A stretch of 14,170 nt of DNA from Parvicella sp041583015. GTDB taxonomy: Bacteria; Bacteroidota; Bacteroidia; Flavobacteriales_D; Parvicellaceae. Positions 7,923 to 14,170 of the stretch are shown here, one piece after another; position 1 is the stretch's first letter; the number at the start of each line of letters is the position of its first letter. Under the pieces are notes generated by a model that worked only from the letters and a program-made list of their open reading frames with translations, did not search any database and had not been told where the DNA came from. The stretch is taken from positions 1 to 14,170 of the forward strand of contig JBFHGR010000090.1 of the NCBI GenBank assembly GCA_041583015.1, given 5' to 3'. A program made the translations under genes and the position numbers.

Positions 7923-8864
7923 ATGGCACAAAAGGTAAAGATTTTCTCATGTTCGGGGTCAAATGAATTGGCCGCACAAATAGCGAAATCTTATGGACAA
8001 GAATTAGGCAAAGTAGAACTTCAACAATTTTCTGATGGAGAATTTACTACTTCTTTTAAAGAGTCCGTGAGAGGATGTGATGTATTCATTGTACAATCTA
8101 CACCTCCTCCTGCTGACAACCTTTTTGAGTTATTATTGATGATTGATGCTGCTAAAAGAGCATCCGCTAGAAAAATCATTGCTGTTATGCCGTATTTTGG
8201 CTGGGCAAGACAAGATAGAAAAGATCAACCAAGGGTTGCTATTGGAGCTAAATTGGTAGCCAACATGCTAGAGGCTTCAGGCGTAAATAGAATCATGACA
8301 ATGGATTTGCACGCAGATCAAATTCAAGGATTTTTTGAAGTTCCTGTTGATCACTTATTCGGTTCTTCTCTTTTTGCTCCTTATCTTGAAAAAATGGATT
8401 TACCTAACCTAGTAATTGCGGCTCCGGATGCTGGAGGTTCTAAAAGAGCCAATGCTTACGCCAAATACTTAAATGTAGATTTAGCACTTTGTTACAAGCA
8501 AAGAAAAAAAGCTAATGAAATATCTAGTATGACCATTATTGGAGATGTAAAAGGTAAAAATGTTGTCATCATAGATGACATGGTAGATACTGCCGGAACA
8601 CTTACTAAAAGTGCAGGCTTATTCATGGAATATGGCGCACTAAGCGTACGTGCAGTATGTACTCACGCTGTACTTTCTGGACCTGCTTACGAAAGAATCG
8701 AAGAATCTGCATTAAAGGAAGTCATTGTAACCAATACGCTTCCGCTTAAAAAACAAAGTTCAAAAATTAAAGTGTTGTCAATTTCTGATATCTTTGCCGA
8801 TGTAATGAAAAAAGCAATTAGTTACGAATCAATCAGCGAACACTTTGTTTTTGCAAATCAATAA
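7923..8864 (+). CDS. prs: Ribose-phosphate pyrophosphokinase (PRPP synthetase)
   Basis: This cytoplasmic enzyme transfers pyrophosphate from ATP to ribose 5-phosphate, making PRPP for purine, pyrimidine, NAD, His and Trp synthesis. It is 313 residues, normal for the family, starting MAQKVKIFSCSGSNELA. An in-frame TTG at 7893 would add ten residues but lies inside the promoter -7 box, so the ATG at 7923 is preferred. Visible motifs: FSDGE near the N-terminus; the catalytic flexible loop YFGWARQDRKDQPR (about 89-102), in which the RQDRK ATP-binding core is intact; MDLHADQIQGFF (127-138) with the active-site His130; and the PRPP/ribose-5-phosphate loop DDMVDTAGT (218-226). It heads a prs-rplY-pth cluster, an order also seen in other Bacteroidota and Firmicutes, with 26 nt before rplY. 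Confidence 0.96.
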   Translation: MAQKVKIFSCSGSNELAAQIAKSYGQELGKVELQQFSDGEFTTSFKESVRGCDVFIVQSTPPPADNLFELLLMIDAAKRASARKIIAVMPYFGWARQDRKDQPRVAIGAKLVANMLEASGVNRIMTMDLHADQIQGFFEVPVDHLFGSSLFAPYLEKMDLPNLVIAAPDAGGSKRANAYAKYLNVDLALCYKQRKKANEISSMTIIGDVKGKNVVIIDDMVDTAGTLTKSAGLFMEYGALSVRAVCTHAVLSGPAYERIEESALKEVIVTNTLPLKKQSSKIKVLSISDIFADVMKKAISYESISEHFVFANQ

Positions 8865-8890
8865 TTAGTAAATAAATAAATCAAAATAAA

Positions 8891-9502
8891 ATGAAAAAAG
8901 TATCATTGAGCGGTTCTCAAAGAGAGAACGTAGGGAAAAAAGATGCTGCGGCTCTTAGAAGAGCGAACAGAGTACCTGCAGTTTTATATGGAGGGAAAAC
9001 ACAAACACATTTTCACATTAGCATCAATGATGCTAATAAACTTTACCACACTCCACATGTTTATCTTGTAGAGATTGAAGTAGACGGAAAGAAAACACAA
9101 GCAATTATTCAAGAATTACAACTTCATCCAGTAACTGATGTGATTACTCACATTGACTTCCTTGAAGTGACTGACAACAAACCAGTTAAAGTAAAACTTC
9201 CATTAAACTTAACAGGATTCTCTATTGGTGTTAGAAATGGTGGTAAACTACGTCAACACTTTAGAAGAGTAACTTGTGTAGGAATGTTAGCTGATTTACC
9301 AGAATCTGTGGAAATTGACATTACTGACATGAAAATTGGTAGTAAAGCAAGAATTAGTGACTTAAGTGTTCCTGGTGTTACATTTACTGACGCACCAAAT
9401 TCTGTTGTAGTTGCTGTACAAATGTCTAGAGGGGCTAGTATGGATGACGAATCTGAAGAAGGTGAAGAAGGAGAAGCAACTGAAGAAGCTGCTGCTGAAT
9501 AA
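8891..9502 (+). CDS. rplY: Large ribosomal subunit protein bL25 (long Ctc/TL5 form)
   Basis: This 50S subunit protein binds 5S rRNA. At 203 residues it is the long two-domain form. The N-terminal L25 beta-barrel (about 1-92) carries GSQRENVGKKDAAALRRANRVPAVLYGG and IIQELQLHPVTDVITHIDFLEV, both family signatures. The C-terminal TL5-like domain (about 93-180) includes VKVKLPLNLTG, GVRNGGKLRQHFRRV and LPESVEIDITDMKIG. A highly acidic Glu/Ala-rich tail (about 183-203, DDESEEGEEGEATEEAAAE) follows, typical of the Bacteroidota form. The ATG follows AAATAAA with no Shine-Dalgarno, normal in this phylum. It lies 26 nt after prs and 16 nt before pth, and is likely co-transcribed with both. Confidence 0.96.
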   Translation: MKKVSLSGSQRENVGKKDAAALRRANRVPAVLYGGKTQTHFHISINDANKLYHTPHVYLVEIEVDGKKTQAIIQELQLHPVTDVITHIDFLEVTDNKPVKVKLPLNLTGFSIGVRNGGKLRQHFRRVTCVGMLADLPESVEIDITDMKIGSKARISDLSVPGVTFTDAPNSVVVAVQMSRGASMDDESEEGEEGEATEEAAAE

Positions 9503-9518
9503 TCTAAATTAAACTATT

Positions 9519-10082
9519 ATGAAATACTTAATCGTAGGATTGGGTAACCCAGGGGACAAATACGAAATGACCCGACATAATATAGGTTTTAAGACATTGG
9601 ACGCTCTAGCTAGAGCGTCCAATGTTGTTTTTGAACCTAACAAACTGGCGTCTACCTGCGAAATAAAACACAAAGGAAGAACCTTGATTCTTGTAAAGCC
9701 CACTACTTTCATGAACTTAAGCGGAAAGGCTGTCAACTATTACATGCAATCTGAAAAAATAAAACAAGAAAATTTATTGGTCGTTACAGATGATATCGCA
9801 CTACCTTTTGGTACTTTAAGAATGAAACCAAAAGGTACAGATGGTGGTCACAATGGTTTGAAAGATATTCAAACTGTACTTGGCAATTCAAAATACCCAA
9901 GACTCCGTTTTGGTGTAGGAAGCGAATTTCAAAAAGGAAGACAAGTAGATTACGTCTTAGGAGATTGGACCTTAGATGAACAAATGCAAATAGGACCTAG
10001 AATTGATCAAGCTTGTGAAATGATTCTTTCCTTTGCTGCTATCGGTCTAGACAGAACAATGAATGCATTTAACAATAAATAA
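9519..10082 (+). CDS. pth: Peptidyl-tRNA hydrolase (bacterial Pth family)
   Basis: Pth cleaves the ester bond of peptidyl-tRNAs that drop off the ribosome, recycling tRNA. The 187-residue length is normal. Active-site residues are all present: VGLGNPG with Asn10, TRHNIGF with catalytic His20, FMNLSG with Asn66, and the TDD-LPFG segment with Asp91. GTDGGHNGLKDI and YPRLRFGVG are further family blocks. The gene starts 16 nt after rplY and closes the prs-rplY-pth cluster. Codons 26-36 (TLDALARASNV) are encoded by a perfect 32-bp palindrome described separately. That segment aligns with the usual xLDALA helix of Pth, so the palindrome is not an added insertion and should not impair the enzyme. 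Confidence 0.96.
   Translation: MKYLIVGLGNPGDKYEMTRHNIGFKTLDALARASNVVFEPNKLASTCEIKHKGRTLILVKPTTFMNLSGKAVNYYMQSEKIKQENLLVVTDDIALPFGTLRMKPKGTDGGHNGLKDIQTVLGNSKYPRLRFGVGSEFQKGRQVDYVLGDWTLDEQMQIGPRIDQACEMILSFAAIGLDRTMNAFNNK
9594..9625. repeat. Perfect 32-bp palindrome inside the pth coding sequence
   Basis: The left arm ACATTGGACGCTCTAG (9594-9609) is followed with no spacer by its exact reverse complement CTAGAGCGTCCAATGT (9610-9625). I checked all 16 pairs; symmetry breaks immediately outside (9593 G against 9626 T). The arms are more GC-rich than the surrounding DNA. Both strands, read in the appropriate frame, encode TLDALARASNV. In RNA it could fold into a stem of about 14 bp with a tiny loop, but no U-tract follows, so it is not a normal terminator. 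Confidence 0.95.
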
Positions 10083-10116
10083 ACATTAAGGTCATCAATT
10101 TTAATATTGGCTTTTG

Positions 10117-10124
10117 TATCTTTG
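10117..10124 (+). promoter_or_regulatory. Bacteroidota-type -7 promoter box for the 867-residue secreted protein
   Basis: TATCTTTG matches TAnnTTTG exactly and ends 28 nt before the ATG at 10153, the same spacing class as the prs promoter. The expected -33 TTG is not clear: the nearest TTG (10107-10109) is only 7 nt upstream. The 70-nt gap after pth has no convincing terminator, so read-through from pth is also possible. Confidence 0.58.
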
Positions 10125-10152
10125 AATAAGATTTAAAACAGAAAAATAAATT

Positions 10153-12756
10153 ATGAAAAAACTTATACTATCTCTTTTTGCTCTTGCAGGAAGTTTATCA
10201 CTATCAGCACAGACTGTTTTTGTGAATGAAATTCATTACGACAATACAGGTGGCGATCTAAATGAAGGTACTGAAATAGCTGGTCCCGCTGGAACAGATT
10301 TAACTGGATATTCTTTAGTTTATTACAACGGAAGTAATGGTGGGGAATACCTAACTGAAACTCTTTCAGGGGTAATTACCAATCAACAAAATGGTTATGG
10401 AACAATCAATTTCATTTCTTCTGGTATTCAAAATGGTGGACCAGATGGTGTAGCCTTAGTTGACGCAAGTAACAATGTCATACAATTTCTTTCTTATGAA
10501 GGAAGTTTTGCAGCCACAGACGGACCTGCAAGTGGAATGACATCCACTGATATAGGCGTTTCTGAGTCCAGTTCTTCTCCTGTCGATGAATCATTACAAC
10601 TAATTGGTACGGGTACAACTTACACAGACTTTACTTGGACTAACCAAACACAAACTAGAGATGCAGTAAATACTAACCAAATTTTTGGTGCTGCTGCAAC
10701 TTTAGACACAACCGTATCAATTTCAACAGCTGACATGTCGGTTATAGAAAATGTTGGAACTGTAGACGTTACTGTAACTTTAAATCTAGCTCCAACTGTA
10801 GACAAGACTGTTGATTTAGTTCTTAACACTGGTAATGCTGCTATTGTAAATGGATACACTACACAAACTATCACATTTACAGGAGGTTCAACTTCCGAAA
10901 CAGTAACACTGACTGTAACTCCAGGACAATTAGCAAGTGCTTCTGAAACATTAGAATTTGAATTGAGTAATAAAGGTGCTGGATTAGAGTATGGAACAGA
11001 CATTTTGTTTGATCTTACTGTTAATGAAATGCCTCCTGCAGCAACTCCTTGTTCTGACTTATTTTTCTCTGAATATATTGAAGGAAGTAGTAATAACAAA
11101 GCATTAGAAATTTATAATCCTACTTCAAATATTATTGACTTATCTAATTATGAAGTTAGAAAATATAACAATGGTAGTGCTACTGCCTCGAATGTGATCA
11201 GCTTATCTGGATTACTTTTACCTGGTGACGTATTTGTTATAGCAAACGGAAGTGCTGATCAAGCAATCTTAGATGAAACAGATTTAATTTCTGGAACAAT
11301 TTCGCACAATGGAAATGATGCTTATGATTTATACAACATTGCTTTAGAAGATTCAATTGACATAATTGGAGAACTTGGTGTTGATATGACATGGACAGTT
11401 GGTTCCGGATCAACAGCTAATAACACGCTAATAAGAATGGCTACTATTGGAGCTGGAACTACAATATGGACTGGTGTTGGAGAAACACAATGGGATGTAT
11501 TACCTCAAGATGATTTCACCAATATTGGAATGCATACAAATACTTCCTGTACAGACCCAATCCCTTTGACAGCTTATCCTACTGCTTCATCTTTGGAAGT
11601 ATGTTTAGGAGATACAATATGGTTCTCTCATAACTCTTTTGGTGGAACTTCACCGTACAATGCTGGATGGGAAATTAACTCTGTTCAAACTGTAGGTGAC
11701 GATTTAGAATATGAAACAACTACAGCCGGAATAATTACTATAAGTTTTGGTATCATGGATGCTTCATCCGCTGTTGATGATTCTGTATTTACAATTAAAG
11801 TAAATGCTTTACCAACTGCTGGTGTTACTTTTGACAACACTACAATTTGTTCATCAGACACTGCTAACTTTGTATCTATAGCAACAGGTGTAAGTACAAC
11901 TTTAACATATAACTATTCACTTTCTCCATCTGGCGAATTATCAGATAGTTTAAATGGAAACGGATTTGTTGTTCCAGACACTGACGGAGTATTTACTCTT
12001 ACACAAATGGTTACAGATTCATTGGGATGTATGGCTACTAATATTAGTGATATTATTTCAAATGTTATAGACGATGCTACATTTCCTGCATTATCCAATA
12101 TTTGTGATGATGCTTCAATAAACTTAACTCATAGCAACACAAATGGAACTTGGAGTGGAACAATTGTTACAGATCAAGGAAACGGTACTGGAATTGCTCA
12201 AGGAAATGCAGGAGTTTACGATGTAACTTATACTACCACTGGAGCGTGTCCTGATTCACATACAGAAAGTGTAGAAATTTATGCTACACCAACTGCTGAT
12301 TTTACAAGTACAGGTAGTCTAACAGTTGACTTTACAAACACATCAACTGGTGGTGCAACTTGTTCATGGGATCTAGGTGATGGAAATACTTCAACAGATT
12401 GTGATCCTACTCACACATATGCTGCAGACGGTTCTTACAATGTATGCTTGACAACAACTAGCGCTGATGGATGTTCTGACACATATTGTGAAACAATTAC
12501 AATTCAAGGTGTTGGCGTAAACGAAAACAAAGCGACTACATTTAGTATATTTCCTAACCCAACAAACGGTTTAGTTACTATTACTACTAAAGCAAATTCA
12601 ACTGTACAATTAATTAATATTGTTGGAGAAATTGTTTGGACAAGTAATGTTCAAAGAACAGCAGATTTAAACTTTTCAAACTTTAGCAAAGGAAGTTACT
12701 TTGTAAAAGTTAATACTAACGGTAAAATCGAAACTCAAAAATTGATTATCCAATAA
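10153..12756 (+). CDS. Large T9SS-secreted protein with two lamin-tail-like domains, Calx-beta-like and PKD domains
   Basis: This 867-residue exported protein starts with a signal peptide (MKKLILSLFALAGSLSLSAQ, cleavage between Ala19 and Gln20). Domains in order: a first lamin-tail-like (LTD) domain at about 22-180 (VFVNEIHYDNTGGDLNEGTEIAGP, LTGYSLVYYNG); a Calx-beta-like domain at about 186-292 (VSISTADMSVIENVGTVDVTVTL); a second LTD at about 301-460 (LFFSEYIEGSSNNKALEIYNPT, LSNYEVRKYNNG); a Cys-containing Ig-like stretch at about 475-710; a PKD domain at about 713-785 (ADFTSTGSLTVDFTNTS, CSWDLGDGN, HTYAADGSYNVCLTT); and a T9SS type A sorting domain at 797-867 (FSIFPNPTNGLVTI, VQLINIVGE, KGSYFVKV, ending LIIQ). 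LTDs in secreted bacterial proteins often accompany nucleases, but I see no nuclease motif here. An adhesive or scaffold role is inferred. It has its own promoter box and terminator, so it is probably a single-gene unit. Confidence 0.88.
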   Translation: MKKLILSLFALAGSLSLSAQTVFVNEIHYDNTGGDLNEGTEIAGPAGTDLTGYSLVYYNGSNGGEYLTETLSGVITNQQNGYGTINFISSGIQNGGPDGVALVDASNNVIQFLSYEGSFAATDGPASGMTSTDIGVSESSSSPVDESLQLIGTGTTYTDFTWTNQTQTRDAVNTNQIFGAAATLDTTVSISTADMSVIENVGTVDVTVTLNLAPTVDKTVDLVLNTGNAAIVNGYTTQTITFTGGSTSETVTLTVTPGQLASASETLEFELSNKGAGLEYGTDILFDLTVNEMPPAATPCSDLFFSEYIEGSSNNKALEIYNPTSNIIDLSNYEVRKYNNGSATASNVISLSGLLLPGDVFVIANGSADQAILDETDLISGTISHNGNDAYDLYNIALEDSIDIIGELGVDMTWTVGSGSTANNTLIRMATIGAGTTIWTGVGETQWDVLPQDDFTNIGMHTNTSCTDPIPLTAYPTASSLEVCLGDTIWFSHNSFGGTSPYNAGWEINSVQTVGDDLEYETTTAGIITISFGIMDASSAVDDSVFTIKVNALPTAGVTFDNTTICSSDTANFVSIATGVSTTLTYNYSLSPSGELSDSLNGNGFVVPDTDGVFTLTQMVTDSLGCMATNISDIISNVIDDATFPALSNICDDASINLTHSNTNGTWSGTIVTDQGNGTGIAQGNAGVYDVTYTTTGACPDSHTESVEIYATPTADFTSTGSLTVDFTNTSTGGATCSWDLGDGNTSTDCDPTHTYAADGSYNVCLTTTSADGCSDTYCETITIQGVGVNENKATTFSIFPNPTNGLVTITTKANSTVQLINIVGEIVWTSNVQRTADLNFSNFSKGSYFVKVNTNGKIETQKLIIQ

Positions 12757-12774
12757 GTAAAACCAACTTAATTC

Positions 12775-12810
12775 AAAAGCCGTTATGCGAAAGCATAGCG
12801 GCTTTTTTTT
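12775..12810 (+). terminator. Strong rho-independent terminator after the 867-residue protein gene
   Basis: The arm AAAAGCCGTTATGC (12775-12788), a GAAA tetraloop (12789-12792) and the arm GCATAGCGGCTTTT (12793-12806) form a stem of 12-14 bp with a single G-U wobble (12783 with 12798). The stem runs into an eight-T tract (12803-12810). It begins 18 nt after the stop codon. Confidence 0.93.
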
Positions 12811-12811
12811 A

Positions 12812-12819
12812 TATCTTTG
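12812..12819 (+). promoter_or_regulatory. Bacteroidota-type -7 box immediately after the terminator, for the antiporter gene
   Basis: TATCTTTG, a full TAnnTTTG match, starts two bases after the terminator T-tract and ends 4 nt before the antiporter ATG at 12824. The -33 region would fall within the terminator stem, and no TTG is visible there. If used, the transcript would be leaderless or nearly so. Confidence 0.5.
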
Positions 12820-12823
12820 ATTC

Positions 12824-14170
12824 ATGAATACATATTACATTATAATTGCTGTTGCCAGCATCATTATACTAAGTTTCCTATTTAATTTATTAGCCAAGAA
12901 AACAAACATCCCAAGTGTCTTAATGCTAATTCTTTTAGGCGTTGGAATACAACTATATCACAAACCTGACACTGCCCCTGGAGGATCTGAAGAATGGATA
13001 ATGACCATATTAGAAATTTTGGGAAATGTAGGTTTAATATTTATTGTATTAGAAGCAGCATTAGATTTAAGGCTAAAAAAAGAAAAAGCAGGTCTAATTA
13101 TAAAAAGTTTCTTGGTGGCATTAATTGCTCTACTAGCTTCCTCATTTGCCATTGCCGGTTTAATGATGCTTATTTGGCAAGGAAATCCAGATGCCAATAG
13201 TTTATTTAAATGCTTAATGTATGCGGTACCTCTATCAATTATGAGTAGTGCTATTATCATACCAAGTGTATCTTCGTTAGTAAAAAACAAAAAAGAGTTT
13301 ATGATATACGAGTCCACTTTCTCCGATATTTTGGGCATAATGTTTTTCTACTTTTTAAAAGATTACGCACATACGGAAGGATTAGCAAATATTGTAAGTG
13401 GAGTAAGTTTAAACATAGGCTTAACTATCCTAATTGCTTTAGTAGCAAGTTACCTTTTGGTATTACTCTTTCAAAAAATTGAAGCTAGTGCAAAGTATTT
13501 CTTAATGTTTGCCATTCTATTGTTGCTATACGCATTGGGAAAATCGTTTCACCTTTCTTCTTTATTAATTATCCTGTTTTTTGGTTTGGTGCTTAATAAT
13601 ACCCAGACATTTTTCATTGGCCCCCTTAAACAGATGGCAAAACCTGATAAAATGAAAGAATCAATGCATGAATTACATGTCATAACTTTGGAAACGGCTT
13701 TTGTATTGAGAACTTTCTTCTTTGTAATTTTTGGAGTAACTATAATGTTAGGCTCTTTAATTGATTTACAGGTAGCATTAATCAGTCTTGCTATTGTTGC
13801 AATACTTTTCTCTGTACGGTTCTTATTGCTTAAACTTTTTGTTAGAAGAGATATCATTCCACAACTTTGGATAGCCCCAAGAGGTTTAATAACTGTACTT
13901 TTATTTTATGCTATTCCCAATGGACACATTGATGCACATGGTGCAGTTCTTGCCAAATATAATATGGATTACGATTATACTATTCAAGATTTTCCGGATG
14001 GAATTTTACTTTATGTAATATTAATTTCTAGTATGATTATGACCATTTCGCTAATTCTTAATAGAGGAGAAAAAGTTAAAGATGTATTATTGGATGTTAT
14101 CACCTTTAAAAATGATGATAATTCATTAGTTGATCAAATTGAAAACTCTCTCACCAATGAAGAAGATGAA
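12824..14170 (+). CDS. Cation:proton antiporter (Na+/H+ exchanger family), 3' end outside window
   Basis: The frame is open from the ATG at 12824 through the last base (449 codons) with no stop. An in-frame TGA at 12818-12820 means this ATG is the earliest start. The protein is a polytopic membrane protein with about 12 hydrophobic segments, beginning MNTYYIIIAVASIIILSFLFNLLAKKTNIPSVLMLILLG, the usual first helices of CPA-superfamily antiporters. Further family features: GNVGLIFIVLEAALDL (helix with the conserved E-A-L-D-L), YESTFSDILGI (162-172, equivalent to the E-S-x-x-N-D ion-binding helix, here with Ser167-Asp168), and WIAPRGLITVLLFYAIP (about 349-365) with the conserved Arg353-Gly354. 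These support exchange of Na+ or K+ for H+ across the inner membrane. The visible end is an acidic cytosolic tail (DQIENSLTNEEDE), so little is probably missing. Ion specificity cannot be read from the sequence. Confidence 0.88.
   Translation, partial: MNTYYIIIAVASIIILSFLFNLLAKKTNIPSVLMLILLGVGIQLYHKPDTAPGGSEEWIMTILEILGNVGLIFIVLEAALDLRLKKEKAGLIIKSFLVALIALLASSFAIAGLMMLIWQGNPDANSLFKCLMYAVPLSIMSSAIIIPSVSSLVKNKKEFMIYESTFSDILGIMFFYFLKDYAHTEGLANIVSGVSLNIGLTILIALVASYLLVLLFQKIEASAKYFLMFAILLLLYALGKSFHLSSLLIILFFGLVLNNTQTFFIGPLKQMAKPDKMKESMHELHVITLETAFVLRTFFFVIFGVTIMLGSLIDLQVALISLAIVAILFSVRFLLLKLFVRRDIIPQLWIAPRGLITVLLFYAIPNGHIDAHGAVLAKYNMDYDYTIQDFPDGILLYVILISSMIMTISLILNRGEKVKDVLLDVITFKNDDNSLVDQIENSLTNEEDE

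Noticed and set aside
9509..9736. Minus-strand frame opposite pth containing TLDALARASNV
   Set aside because: The shared peptide is a direct result of the DNA palindrome; the remainder does not resemble any protein and is antisense to an essential gene.
10083..10116. Possible terminator after pth (CAAT...ATTG at 10097-10109)
   Set aside because: The potential stem is only about four AT-rich pairs with no proper T-tract afterwards.
12958..13338. 126-codon minus-strand open frame
   Set aside because: It is antisense to the antiporter, whose frame is open across the whole region and has recognisable family motifs.

Overview
The window is an AT-rich stretch of ordinary-looking chromosome from a member of the Bacteroidota, most likely a Flavobacteriia/Cytophagia-type gliding or marine lineage. 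The reasons are two secreted proteins with type IX secretion (T9SS) type A C-terminal sorting domains, an OmpA-family protein with the PorE domain order, signal peptides ending in Ala-Gln, a DUF5723-like outer-membrane protein, TAnnTTTG -7 promoter boxes, few Shine-Dalgarno sequences, and the prs-rplY-pth gene order. I recognise no phage, transposon, CRISPR array, tRNA or rRNA.

Layout. (1) 1-2198, rightward: the 3' end of queE (7-carboxy-7-deazaguanine synthase), then 16 nt later a 666-residue TPR / beta-propeller / CRD / OmpA protein resembling T9SS PorE. (2) 2200-7738, leftward: four genes that all overlap by 4-14 nt and so probably form one operon. In transcription order they are a ~527-residue lipoprotein, a DUF5723-like beta-barrel candidate, a T9SS-exported beta-propeller-like protein and a PIG-V-like GT-C membrane glycosyltransferase. 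The operon ends one base from the OmpA-family stop codon (convergent). (3) 7739-7922: a divergent intergenic region with a -7 promoter box for each direction. (4) 7923-10082, rightward: the housekeeping cluster prs (PRPP synthetase), rplY (L25/Ctc) and pth (peptidyl-tRNA hydrolase). (5) 10153-12756: an 867-residue secreted protein with two lamin-tail-like domains, a Calx-beta-like domain, a PKD domain and a T9SS tail, with its own promoter box and a strong rho-independent terminator. (6) 12824-14170: a cation:proton antiporter that runs off the right edge with no stop codon.

How the genes fit together: much of the window is cell-envelope and secretion biology. The PorE-like protein would anchor to peptidoglycan beneath the outer membrane. 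The two sorting-domain proteins are cargo for the T9SS. The lipoprotein/barrel pair may form an envelope complex. The GT-C enzyme, translationally coupled to a cargo gene, could modify lipid, glycan or protein on the periplasmic side. The prs-rplY-pth block is unrelated core metabolism and translation.

The most unusual sequence feature is a perfect, spacer-free 32-bp palindrome (9594-9625) inside pth. It keeps the frame and the family length, and it encodes the same 11-residue peptide on both strands. I found no clearly new multi-gene defence or mobile system; the lipoprotein-barrel-cargo-glycosyltransferase operon is the best candidate for an undescribed functional unit.
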